Source: PFJX01 sp040757575 (GTDB lineage: Bacteria; Pseudomonadota; Gammaproteobacteria; Burkholderiales; Thiobacillaceae). From it: 64,000 bases of DNA. Where the stretch lies: positions 1 through 64,000 of the forward strand of contig JBFLXA010000005.1 of the NCBI GenBank assembly GCA_040757575.1, given 5' to 3'. The position numbers and the translations under genes are program-made. Shown piece by piece: positions 51,530 to 59,561 of the stretch (position 1 is its first letter; the number at the start of each line of letters is the position of its first letter). The notes beneath the pieces are model-generated. The model was not told the origin of the DNA, did not search any database, and worked only from the letters and a program-made list of their open reading frames with translations.

Positions 51530-51988
51530 ATGCAAGCGAGATTAGTGAGGCTTGGGGTGGCGGGTTGGTTGTGGCCTGCCTGGGAGGATGGTTTTTATCC
51601 TGCGGACATGCCGCCGGAATGGCGTCTGACGTACTACAACACCCAGTTCTCCTGCGTGTTCCTGACCCGGGGGCAGTGGAAGCAGCTCTCCCCTCGGGAA
51701 TGGGAAATCTGGGCTGAAGACACCCATGATGAGTTCCTGTTTCTGCTGGAGACCCAAAATAATGGCGGAAATGAAACGCCGCCTGCCCCATTGCAGGGCA
51801 GGGCACAGCTGCTGTCTGCCCAGGATTCGTGCCTCATCTGGTTTGACGCGGAAAGCGATCTCAAGACATTGGCGGCCCAGTTGTCGGCCCTTCCGGACAG
51901 TCCGCATTTTCTGCTCAGCAAGGATGGAGATCTGGGGCAGATCGAACGGGTGCGCACGCTGCTGGACCTCATGGGCCTGGCGTGCTGA
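51530..51988 (+). CDS. DUF72-like short protein
   Basis: The protein (152 aa) opens with RLGVAGWLWPAWEDGFYPADMPPEWRLTYYNTQFSCVFL, which matches the start of DUF72 TIM-barrel proteins (GTAGWxYPxWxxxFYPxxLPPxxxLxYYAxxF). The rest, however, is too short for a barrel and ends with a Leu-rich tail. Either it is a stand-alone N-terminal version or an old truncation. The start is uncertain: in-frame ATGs lie at 51488 and 51509; 51530 was chosen because the conserved sequence starts there. Confidence 0.65.
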   Translation: MQARLVRLGVAGWLWPAWEDGFYPADMPPEWRLTYYNTQFSCVFLTRGQWKQLSPREWEIWAEDTHDEFLFLLETQNNGGNETPPAPLQGRAQLLSAQDSCLIWFDAESDLKTLAAQLSALPDSPHFLLSKDGDLGQIERVRTLLDLMGLAC

Positions 51989-52115
51989 AGAGGCGCAGGG
52001 AGAAAGGGGCGGGGCCCTGCCGGCGCCACCCTTTTGCATGGAGGTAAGTGCACCGATTGGCGCGCGGGGCGTTGGCGTCTGTAAAATGCCGCGCACCAAG
52101 AAATAAAAAGCACTC

Positions 52116-52916
52116 GTGTCCGACAACCTCATTGAAATCCGGGATCTCTCCTTTGCCTATGGCGAGCGTCTGGTGCTGAAAGGCATCAACCTCACGGCCA
52201 GGCGGGGGCAGGTCATTGCCATCATGGGCATCTCCGGCGGAGGCAAGACCACGTTGCTGCGCCTGATCGGCGGGGCCTTGCGTCCCACCACTGGCCTGCT
52301 GAAGGTGGATGGCGTGGATATGGGGAAGGTGGACAACGCCGGTCTCTATGCCTTGCGCCGGCGCATGGGCATGCTGTTCCAGTTCGGGGCTCTGTTCACG
52401 GACATGTCCGTTTACGACAACGTGGCGTTTCCCTTGCGGGAACACACCGACCTGCCCGATGAAATGGTCCACGACCTGGTGCTGATGAAGCTGAACGCCG
52501 TGGGTCTGCGGGGCGCCAGCGGGCTCATGCCCTCCGAGCTGTCAGGGGGCATGGCACGCCGGGTCGCCCTGGCCCGGGCCATTGCCCTGGAACCCCGGCT
52601 GATTCTCTACGACGAGCCCTTCGCCGGGCTGGACCCGATTTCCCTGGGGGTGACGGGCAACCTGATCCGGCGTCTGACCGATACCCTGGGCATCACTTCC
52701 GTGGTGGTCACCCACGACATTCAGGAATCCCTGCGCATGGTGGACTACGTTTATTTTGTTTCCGAAGGCGTCATCGCTGCCGAAGGCACCCCGGACCAGT
52801 TACGGGCTTCCAGGGAGCCCTTCGTGCACCAGTTCGTCCACGGCGAAGAGGATGGCCCGGTGCCCTTCCACTACCCCGCGCCGGCCTATGGGGCAGACCT
52901 GGAGCTGCGGGCATGA
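52116..52916 (+). CDS. mlaF: Mla phospholipid transporter ATPase
   Basis: This is the ATP-binding subunit of the Mla complex, which moves phospholipids between outer and inner membrane to keep lipid asymmetry. Walker A is GISGGGKTT (38–46), the signature is LSGGMARRVALARA, and Walker B is LILYDEPFAGLD. 266 aa and a C-terminal extension are typical. The start is GTG at 52116. Its stop overlaps the mlaE start by four bases. Confidence 0.95.
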   Translation: MSDNLIEIRDLSFAYGERLVLKGINLTARRGQVIAIMGISGGGKTTLLRLIGGALRPTTGLLKVDGVDMGKVDNAGLYALRRRMGMLFQFGALFTDMSVYDNVAFPLREHTDLPDEMVHDLVLMKLNAVGLRGASGLMPSELSGGMARRVALARAIALEPRLILYDEPFAGLDPISLGVTGNLIRRLTDTLGITSVVVTHDIQESLRMVDYVYFVSEGVIAAEGTPDQLRASREPFVHQFVHGEEDGPVPFHYPAPAYGADLELRA

Positions 52917-53707
52917 TCGAACTGGCATTGAATGGCCTGCGGGGCATCGGCCGGCGGGTGATCAACAGCGTGCGGCGCCTGGGTACGGCTTCCCGGTTCT
53001 TCGCCCTGACCCTGCTGCATTCCGGCCAGAGTTTCAGCCGGCTGCATCTCACCATCCGGGAAATCTACAACGCCGGGGTGCTGTCCCTGATCATCATCCT
53101 GGTGTCCGGCCTGTTCGTGGGCATGGTGCTGGGCCTGCAAGGCTACGAAACCCTGCAAACCTACGGTTCAGAGGAGGCCCTGGGCATTCTCGTTTCCCTT
53201 TCCCTGGTGCGTGAACTGGGACCTGTGGTGGCGGCCCTGCTGTTCGCCAGCCGGGCAGGTTCGGCCATCACCGCCGAGATCGGTCTGATGAAGGCCACAG
53301 AGCAGCTGGCGGCCATGGAAATGATGGCCGTGGACCCCATCGCCCGGGTGGTGGCCCCCCGTTTCTGGGGCGCGGTGATTTCCATGCCCTTGCTGGCGGC
53401 GTTGTTCTCCGCCATGGGGATTTTTGGCGGCTATCTGGTTGGGGTGGTGCTCATCGGCGTGGACGAGGGCTCGTTCTGGTCCCAGATGCAGGCGGCCGTC
53501 GATTTCCGCGAAGACATCCTCAACGGCGTGCTGAAGAGCGTGGTGTTCGGCGTGGCGGTGACGGCCATCGCCCTGTTCGAAGGTTACGATGCCCCGCCCA
53601 CGGCGGAAGGTGTTTCCCGGGCCACGACCCGCACCGTGGTGACTTCATCCCTGGCCATTCTGGGCCTGGATTTCATTCTTACCGCATTCATGTTTTCTGG
53701 AGTTTGA
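52913..53707 (+). CDS. mlaE: Mla transporter permease
   Basis: This integral inner-membrane subunit (264 aa) of the MlaE/DUF140 permease family has about five hydrophobic helices. The motif VRELGPVVAALLFASRAGSAITAEIGLMKATEQLAAMEMMAVDP is highly conserved in the family. It overlaps mlaF and mlaD by four bases each. Confidence 0.95.
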   Translation: MIELALNGLRGIGRRVINSVRRLGTASRFFALTLLHSGQSFSRLHLTIREIYNAGVLSLIIILVSGLFVGMVLGLQGYETLQTYGSEEALGILVSLSLVRELGPVVAALLFASRAGSAITAEIGLMKATEQLAAMEMMAVDPIARVVAPRFWGAVISMPLLAALFSAMGIFGGYLVGVVLIGVDEGSFWSQMQAAVDFREDILNGVLKSVVFGVAVTAIALFEGYDAPPTAEGVSRATTRTVVTSSLAILGLDFILTAFMFSGV

Positions 53708-54183
53708 CCATGCAGCGCGCAACCCTTGACCTCTGGGTGGGCATTTTCGTGGTGGCAGGCCTGGGGGCCTTGCTGTTCCTGGCCCTGAAAGTGGGCAACA
53801 TGACCGGCTTCGACAGCGGCAAGGCCTATACTGTCTCTGCCACCTTCGAGAACATAGGCGGCCTGAAGCCCCGGGCTCCCATCAAGAGCGCCGGCGTGGT
53901 GGTGGGGCGAGTGTCCGACATCAGCTTCGACAACGAAAGCTACGAAGCCCTGGTGAGCATGAAGCTGGATCAGCGCTTCAACTTTCCCCGGGATACCAGC
54001 GCGTCCATCATGACTTCCGGCCTTCTGGGGGAGCAGTACATTGCCCTGGAAGCGGGGGGAGATGAGAAGATGCTGGTTGAAGGCGACCGCTTGAAGCTGA
54101 CCCAGGGGGCCGTGGTGCTGGAGAATCTCATTGGCCAGTTCCTGTACAACAAGGCTGACAGCGAGGGGGCGGCTCAGGAATAA
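53704..54183 (+). CDS. mlaD: Mla transporter MCE-domain protein
   Basis: The protein (159 aa) has an N-terminal membrane helix (about 8–28) and a single MCE domain (about 38–120; VSATFENIGGLKPRAPIKSAGVVVGRVSDI, SGLLGEQYIALEAGG). MCE proteins form the hexameric lipid channel on MlaFE. It overlaps mlaE and is followed by mlaC. Confidence 0.94.
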   Translation: MTMQRATLDLWVGIFVVAGLGALLFLALKVGNMTGFDSGKAYTVSATFENIGGLKPRAPIKSAGVVVGRVSDISFDNESYEALVSMKLDQRFNFPRDTSASIMTSGLLGEQYIALEAGGDEKMLVEGDRLKLTQGAVVLENLIGQFLYNKADSEGAAQE

Positions 54184-54255
54184 GGGCAGTGCAGCCTGTT
54201 TGTGGCTGATATGCCCCGGATCTTGGACCTGACAACTGTAGAGGAATCGAAACAG

Positions 54256-54885
54256 ATGAACGTGTGGAAAAAACTACTCACCGGGGCCGGTCTGGCTGTG
54301 GCCCTGCTCTTGGCTGCGCCCGGGGCGTATGCGGAAATGGCGCCGGATGTCCTGGCCAGGAACACCACCAACGATGTGTTGCGCATCGTCCGCCAGGACA
54401 AGGACATCAAGAACGGCAACACCAAGAAAATCCTGATGCTGGTGGAAGAGAAGGTGCTGCCCAACTTCGATTTCGAACACATGACCCAACTTGCCGTGGG
54501 GCGCCACTGGCCCAAGGCCACGCCGGAGCAGCGGGAAGCCCTGGTGGCAGAGTTCCGCACCATGCTGGTTCGGACCTATTCCTCCGCCCTGTCCAGCGTG
54601 GCGGACTACAAAATCGATTTCAAACCCTTCAACGCCCCGGCCAATGCAGATGAAGTTACCGTCAGCACCGAGGTCAGCAAGCCCGGTGCGCCTCCCATCC
54701 CCATCGATTACCGCATGGAGCGCAAGAACGGTGCCTGGAAGGTGTTCGATGTGACCGTGGATAACGTCAGTCTGGTGACCGTCTACCGCAACTCCTTCAA
54801 TTCCGAAGTCCGCAAGAACGGCGTGGATGGCCTGATTGCTGCCCTGCAACGGCGCAACCAGCCCCCTGCCGGTTTGAAGCGCTGA
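54256..54885 (+). CDS. mlaC: Mla periplasmic lipid-binding protein
   Basis: The protein (209 aa) has a signal peptide (about 1–26, PGAYA) and the MlaC/Ttg2D body: DVLRIVRQDKDIKNGNTKKILMLVEEKVLPNFDFEHMTQLAVGRHWPKATPEQREALVAEFRTMLVRTYSSAL and VFDVTVDNVSLVTVYRNSFNSEV. It ferries phospholipids across the periplasm. GAGGAATC before the ATG at 54256 sets the start. Confidence 0.94.
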   Translation: MNVWKKLLTGAGLAVALLLAAPGAYAEMAPDVLARNTTNDVLRIVRQDKDIKNGNTKKILMLVEEKVLPNFDFEHMTQLAVGRHWPKATPEQREALVAEFRTMLVRTYSSALSSVADYKIDFKPFNAPANADEVTVSTEVSKPGAPPIPIDYRMERKNGAWKVFDVTVDNVSLVTVYRNSFNSEVRKNGVDGLIAALQRRNQPPAGLKR

Positions 54886-54899
54886 GGCCAGGGCCTGGA

Positions 54900-55175
54900 A
54901 TGATCCTGCAGGTAGATGCCGGCGTGGCGTTCTTCGAGGGGGACTTGACCCTGGCCCAGGCGAGTCATGCCCTGGCCCAGGGCCGCGCCGTCCTGGATCA
55001 AGGGGTGAAGGTGTTCGACCTGTCCCGGGTCGGACAGCTGGATTCCTCCGCTATCAGCCTGTTGCTTAGCCTGCGCCGCCATGCGGAATCCCGAGGGGAG
55101 CAGGTGGAGATCCGGGCCCTTTCGGAAAGTCTGCTCAGCCTCGCCCGGCTCTACGGCGTGGCGGACCAGCTCTGA
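54900..55175 (+). CDS. mlaB: STAS-domain protein MlaB
   Basis: The 91-residue protein is a single STAS domain (GDLTLAQASHAL, VFDLSRVGQLDSSAISLLLSLRRHAESRG). In the Mla complex it caps and stabilises MlaF. It completes the mlaFEDCB operon. Confidence 0.9.
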   Translation: MILQVDAGVAFFEGDLTLAQASHALAQGRAVLDQGVKVFDLSRVGQLDSSAISLLLSLRRHAESRGEQVEIRALSESLLSLARLYGVADQL

Positions 55176-55187
55176 GTTTTTCCATCC

Positions 55188-55940
55188 ATGGCCGCCGCGG
55201 TCCGCATCCGCGGACTTGAAAAATCCTTTTCCCGGGTCCACGCCTTGCGCGGTGTGGACCTGGATGTGGAGCAGGGGGAGTTCTTCGCCCTGCTGGGGCC
55301 CAATGGGGCCGGCAAGACCACCCTCATCAGCATTCTGGCCGGTCTGGCCCGGGCCAGTGCCGGCATGGCCGAGGTCATGGGCTTCGACGTGGTGAAGGAT
55401 TACCGCCAGGCCCGCCGCAACCTGGGGGTGGTGCCCCAGGAACTGGTTTTTGACCCCTTTTTTACCGTGCGGGAATCCCTGGTGTTCCAGGCAGGCTATT
55501 TCGGCCTGCGCCGCATCGATGACTGGATCGACGAGTTGCTGCTGCATCTGGGGCTGGCGGACAAGGCAGACACCAACATGCGGCGCCTGTCCGGGGGCAT
55601 GAAGCGCCGGGCCCTGGTGGCCCAGGCCCTGGTGCACAAGCCGCCGGTCATCGTCCTGGACGAGCCCACCGCCGGGGTGGACGTGGAACTGCGCCAGTCC
55701 CTTTGGGCCTTCATTCGTCGCCTGAACCAGCAGGGCCACACCATCCTGCTCACCACCCACTATCTGGAAGAAGCCGAAACACTGTGCCAGCGGGTGGCCA
55801 TGCTGAAGGAAGGCCGCATCGTCGCCCTGGACAGCACGGCCAACCTGCTGTCTGGCGGCGGTGACCTGGAATCCGTCTTCCTGCGCATCATGCGGGAAGG
55901 GAACGGCACCCTGACGCCCGTCGGGGGAGAACAGCCATGA
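55188..55940 (+). CDS. ABC-2-type exporter ATPase (YadG-like)
   Basis: The protein (250 aa) has Walker A GPNGAGKTTL, signature LSGGMKRRALVAQALVHKP and Walker B VIVLDEPTAGVD, and the sequence follows YadG. The substrate is unknown. It overlaps its permease gene by four bases. It follows mlaB by 12 bp and separates the mla genes from bolA–murA, an insertion relative to the E. coli order. Confidence 0.9.
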   Translation: MAAAVRIRGLEKSFSRVHALRGVDLDVEQGEFFALLGPNGAGKTTLISILAGLARASAGMAEVMGFDVVKDYRQARRNLGVVPQELVFDPFFTVRESLVFQAGYFGLRRIDDWIDELLLHLGLADKADTNMRRLSGGMKRRALVAQALVHKPPVIVLDEPTAGVDVELRQSLWAFIRRLNQQGHTILLTTHYLEEAETLCQRVAMLKEGRIVALDSTANLLSGGGDLESVFLRIMREGNGTLTPVGGEQP

Positions 55941-56692
55941 CCGGTTTCTGGACCCTGTTCAAGAAGGAAATCCTGCGCTTCTGGAAGGTGCTGTTGCAGA
56001 CCGTGGCGGCCCCCATCCTGACGGCCTTCCTGTACCTGCTGATCTTTTCCCACGTGCTGGAAGGGCGGGTGGAGGTCTACCCCGGCATCGGCTACACGGC
56101 CTTCCTGATGCCCGGGCTGGTGATGATGTCCCTGTTGCAGAACGCCTTCGCCAACTCCTCTTCGTCCCTGATCCAGTCCAAGATCACCGGCAACATCGTC
56201 TTCGTGCTGCTGCCGCCCCTGTCCTATCTGGAGTTCTTCCTGGCCTACGCCCTGGCGGCCCTGGTGCGGGGCCTGGTGATCGGTGCCGGGGTCTTGCTGG
56301 TGGGGCTGCTGTTCACCGACATGGAACTGCGCCATCCCATCTGGGTGCTGGTTTTTGCCGTGGCCTCGGGCATGGTGTTCGGCTGCGGGGGCATGATTGC
56401 CGGCATCTGGGCGGACAAGTTCGACCACCTGGCCGGCATCCAGAATTTCGTCATCATGCCGCTCACCTTCCTGTCCGGCGTGTTCTATTCGATTCACTCC
56501 CTGCCCGCCTTCTGGCAGGGGGTTTCCCACCTGAACCCGGTGTTCTACATGATCGACGGCTTCCGCTACGGTTTCTTCGGCGTGGCGGATGTGAGCCCCT
56601 GGCTGGGCCTGGCGGTGGTGGCGCCCACCGCCTTGCTGACCAGCCTGCTCACTTTGTGGATGCTGCGTTCGGGCTATAAACTGCGCCACTGA
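55937..56692 (+). CDS. ABC-2-type exporter permease (YadH-like)
   Basis: The protein (251 aa) has six hydrophobic segments of ABC-2 type, with GFWTLFKKEILRFWKVLLQTVAAPILTAFLYLLIF at the N-terminus and LTFLSGVFYSIHSLPAFWQGVSHLNPVFYMIDGFRYGFFG as the family signature. It partners the ATPase just upstream; export of a lipid or polysaccharide is plausible given the neighbours. Confidence 0.9.
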   Translation: MTGFWTLFKKEILRFWKVLLQTVAAPILTAFLYLLIFSHVLEGRVEVYPGIGYTAFLMPGLVMMSLLQNAFANSSSSLIQSKITGNIVFVLLPPLSYLEFFLAYALAALVRGLVIGAGVLLVGLLFTDMELRHPIWVLVFAVASGMVFGCGGMIAGIWADKFDHLAGIQNFVIMPLTFLSGVFYSIHSLPAFWQGVSHLNPVFYMIDGFRYGFFGVADVSPWLGLAVVAPTALLTSLLTLWMLRSGYKLRH

Positions 56693-56703
56693 TTTTTATA
56701 GGC

Positions 56704-56961
56704 ATGACAAATCAAATGGTTACTCCCCAGGATATCCAGGACTGGATCAGCGCGGGCCTGCCCTGCGACTACATCAAGGTGGCCGGTGACGGCCAGCATT
56801 TCGAAGCGGTCATCGTCAGCGCCGAATTTGCCGGCAAGCTGCCGGTGGCCCGGCACCAGCGGGTCTACCAGGCCCTGGGGGACCGCATGAAGGCGGAAAT
56901 CCACGCCCTGTCCATGCGCACCCTCACCCCGGAAGAATGGCAGAAAGCCCAGCATGGATAA
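56704..56961 (+). CDS. ibaG: BolA-family protein (IbaG-like)
   Basis: The 85-residue protein has the BolA fold: IQDWISAGLPCDYIKVAGDGQHFEAVIVSAEFAGKLPVARHQRVYQALGDRMKAEIHALSMRTLTPEEW. BolA proteins bind monothiol glutaredoxins and Fe–S clusters. The position between a transporter cluster and murA matches ibaG (yrbA) of E. coli. It overlaps murA by eight bases. Confidence 0.92.
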   Translation: MTNQMVTPQDIQDWISAGLPCDYIKVAGDGQHFEAVIVSAEFAGKLPVARHQRVYQALGDRMKAEIHALSMRTLTPEEWQKAQHG

Positions 56962-58219
56962 GCTTGTCGTCACTGGCGGCGCCCGTCTCTCCGGCGAAGT
57001 GGCCATTTCCGGCGCCAAGAACGCGGCATTGCCCATCCTGTGCGCGGCATTGCTGACCCGGGAGCCCCTGGAACTGACCAACGTGCCGGAGCTGAACGAC
57101 ATCGGCACCATGCTGAAACTGCTGGAGCAGATGGGGGTGAAAGTGGCCCGGGAAGGCCACAACGTCACCCTGGACGCTTCCGGCCTGAACAACCCGGTGG
57201 CCCCCTACGAACTGGTGAAGACCATGCGCGCCAGCATCCTGGTGCTGGGCCCCCTGGCGGCACGCTGTGGCGAGGCCCGGGTGTCCCTGCCCGGGGGCTG
57301 CGCCATCGGCGCCCGGCCCGTGGACCAGCACATCAAGGGGCTCCAGGCCATGGGGGCGGAAGTCTCCGTGGACCATGGCTACGTCAACGCCAAATCCCCC
57401 CGCCTGAAGGGCGCCCGCTTGTTCACCGACATGGTCACTGTCACCGGCACCGAAAACCTGATGATGGCAGGCTGCCTGGCGGACGGGGAGACGGTCATCG
57501 AGAACGCCGCCCGGGAGCCGGAAGTAGTGGATCTGGCCCAGTGCCTGGTGAGCATGGGGGCCCAGATCAGCGGTGCTGGCACCGACGTGATCCGCATCCG
57601 GGGCGTGGAAAAACTCCACGGCGCCCGTCACCGCATCATGCCGGACCGCATCGAGACCGGCACCTTCCTGTGTGCCGCTGCCGCCACCGGGGGGAAGATA
57701 CGACTTACCGGTACTTCGGCCGGCTATCTGGACGCGGTGGTGGACAAGCTCATGGACGCGGGCTGCGAGATCACCAGCGAAAAGGTGCCCGGTTCCGAAT
57801 CCCTCATCATCCAGGCCCCGGCCCGGCTCAAGGCCGTATCCATCCGCACGGCCCCGTACCCCGCCTTCCCCACGGACATGCAGGCCCAGTTCATGGTCAC
57901 CAACTGCGTGGCCGAGGGCAGCGCCGTGATCCGGGAAACCATCTTCGAAAACCGTTTCATGCACGCCGTGGAACTCATCCGCCTGGGCGCGGACATCAAG
58001 ATCGACGGCAACACCGCCTTCGTCACCGGCGTGCCCCGGCTGCAAGGCGCCACCGTCATGGCCACGGACCTGCGGGCCTCCGCCAGCCTGGTGGTGGCCG
58101 GCCTGGTGGCGGAAGGAGAAACCCACATCGAGCGCATCTACCACCTGGACCGGGGCTATGAGCACATCGAGCAGAAGTTCGAGGCCCTGGGGGCGACCAT
58201 CCGGCGGGAGAAGGCGTAG
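56954..58219 (+). CDS. murA: UDP-N-acetylglucosamine 1-carboxyvinyltransferase
   Basis: This enzyme performs the first committed step of peptidoglycan synthesis, transferring enolpyruvate from PEP to UDP-GlcNAc. The catalytic Cys116 lies in SLPGGCAIGARPVDQHIKGL (fosfomycin target). LVVTGGARLSGEVAISGAKNAALPIL and the two-domain layout are typical; 421 aa. hisG follows in many betaproteobacteria; here a small gene pair intervenes. Confidence 0.96.
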   Translation: MDKLVVTGGARLSGEVAISGAKNAALPILCAALLTREPLELTNVPELNDIGTMLKLLEQMGVKVAREGHNVTLDASGLNNPVAPYELVKTMRASILVLGPLAARCGEARVSLPGGCAIGARPVDQHIKGLQAMGAEVSVDHGYVNAKSPRLKGARLFTDMVTVTGTENLMMAGCLADGETVIENAAREPEVVDLAQCLVSMGAQISGAGTDVIRIRGVEKLHGARHRIMPDRIETGTFLCAAAATGGKIRLTGTSAGYLDAVVDKLMDAGCEITSEKVPGSESLIIQAPARLKAVSIRTAPYPAFPTDMQAQFMVTNCVAEGSAVIRETIFENRFMHAVELIRLGADIKIDGNTAFVTGVPRLQGATVMATDLRASASLVVAGLVAEGETHIERIYHLDRGYEHIEQKFEALGATIRREKA

Positions 58220-58323
58220 CCCAGACTTGAACATGCGTTCAAGCCTGGATGATGGAAAGCACCGGGTTCTTGATTGGTTGTGTTACGGCCCATGTGGCAA
58301 ATGGAAATAAGAAGGAAATTGCG

Positions 58324-58593
58324 ATGCCCATCCTGAGCATGTTCTTTGGCATCATTATCCGCATGTACTTTGGTGATACCCAGCAACACCACCAGCCGCA
58401 CATCCATGCGGAGTATCAAGGCCAGATGGCCGTATTCGATATCGAGACTGGAAACGTGCTCAGCGGTTCTCTGCCCCCTGCGAAGGTTCGTCTGGTACTG
58501 GCCTGGATGGAGATTCACCGTGAAGAATTGCTGGCAGACTGGCAACTGGCGGTGAATCACGAGCCACCGTTCAAGATCGATCCACTGCGTTGA
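58324..58593 (+). CDS. DUF4160 protein (first pair)
   Basis: The protein (89 aa) has the DUF4160 core FFGIIIRMYFGDTQQHHQPHIHAEYQGQMAVFDI. These small proteins often lie next to DUF2442 proteins and the pairs behave in genomes like toxin–antitoxin or regulatory modules; the activity is unproven. AAGGAAATTGCG precedes the ATG at 58324. Base composition is lower in GC than the neighbours. It sits between murA and hisG, and the DUF2442 gene follows nine bases after its stop. Confidence 0.8.
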   Translation: MPILSMFFGIIIRMYFGDTQQHHQPHIHAEYQGQMAVFDIETGNVLSGSLPPAKVRLVLAWMEIHREELLADWQLAVNHEPPFKIDPLR

Positions 58594-58601
58594 GGTGTGC
58601 C

Positions 58602-58856
58602 ATGAACCCGTATATCAAGCATCTAACCCCGCTTGTCGATTACCGTCTTCTGGTCGAATTCGAGAATGGCGAGCGGCGTGTTTTCGACCTGTCCCCGTAT
58701 CTGGATAAAGGCGTCTTCACACAATTGCGTGATCCATCGCGCTTCAAGCTCGCCCGGGTGGTTGCCGGCTCGGTAGAGTGGCCTGGCGAGCTCGATCTGA
58801 GCTACGACACGGTTTACCTGGAAAGCAAACCGGCTGCCCACACCGAAGCGGCTTAG
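58602..58856 (+). CDS. DUF2442 protein (first pair)
   Basis: The protein (84 aa) has the DUF2442 pattern VDYRLLVEFENGERRVFDLSPYLDKGVFTQLRDPSRFKLARVV…DLSYDTVYLES. GAGGTGTGCC before the ATG at 58602 fixes the start. It forms a pair with the DUF4160 gene and may act as its antitoxin-like partner or a DNA-binding regulator. Confidence 0.8.
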   Translation: MNPYIKHLTPLVDYRLLVEFENGERRVFDLSPYLDKGVFTQLRDPSRFKLARVVAGSVEWPGELDLSYDTVYLESKPAAHTEAA

Positions 58857-58882
58857 ATTTTTAGAACGACCTGGATAGTTTG

Positions 58883-59539
58883 ATGACCCAAATCACCCTG
58901 GCCCTTTCCAAGGGCCGTATCTTCGAAGAAACCTTGCCCCTGCTGGCGGCGGCAGGCATCACGCCCAACGAGAGCCCGGAATCCTCCCGCAAGCTCATCA
59001 TCGGCACCAACCGGCCCGAGGTGCGCCTCATCATCGTGCGGGCCACGGACGTGCCCACCTACGTGCAGCACGGCGCGGCGGACATGGGCATTGCCGGCAA
59101 GGACGTGCTCATCGAACACGGCGGCGAGGGCCTTTACCAGCCCGTGGACCTGAACATTGCCAAGTGCCGCATGATGGTGGCCGTGCCCGTGGGCTTCGAC
59201 TACGCCGGCAAGGTGAAACGGGGCGCCCGGCTGCGGGTAGCCACCAAGTACCTCAACACCGCCCGGCTCCACTTCGCCGCCAAGGGGGTCCACGTGGACC
59301 TCATCAAGCTCTACGGCTCCATGGAACTGGCGCCCCTGGTGGGCCTGTCCGACGTGATCGTGGACCTGGTGTCCACCGGCGGCACCCTGAAGGCCAACAA
59401 CCTGGAAGCGGTGGAGTCCATCATGGACATCAGTTCCCGGCTGGTGGTGAACCAGGCCTCCCTGAAGCTGAAGCATGCCGCGATTCACCCTATCATTGAG
59501 GCTTTCCGGGGTGCCGTGGGCAACGGTGCCGCTACCTGA
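58883..59539 (+). CDS. hisG: ATP phosphoribosyltransferase, short form
   Basis: This is the first enzyme of histidine biosynthesis (218 aa). ITLALSKGRIFEETLPLL opens the short HisG, and DLVSTGGTLKANNLEAVESIMDISSRLVVNQASLK is the PRPP-binding end. The regulatory C-domain of long HisG is missing, so it should need HisZ, which is not in this window. The ATG at 58883 is preferred over the TTG just before it. Confidence 0.95.
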   Translation: MTQITLALSKGRIFEETLPLLAAAGITPNESPESSRKLIIGTNRPEVRLIIVRATDVPTYVQHGAADMGIAGKDVLIEHGGEGLYQPVDLNIAKCRMMVAVPVGFDYAGKVKRGARLRVATKYLNTARLHFAAKGVHVDLIKLYGSMELAPLVGLSDVIVDLVSTGGTLKANNLEAVESIMDISSRLVVNQASLKLKHAAIHPIIEAFRGAVGNGAAT

Positions 59540-59561
59540 TTATTTTGCAAGAGTCCCGAGC

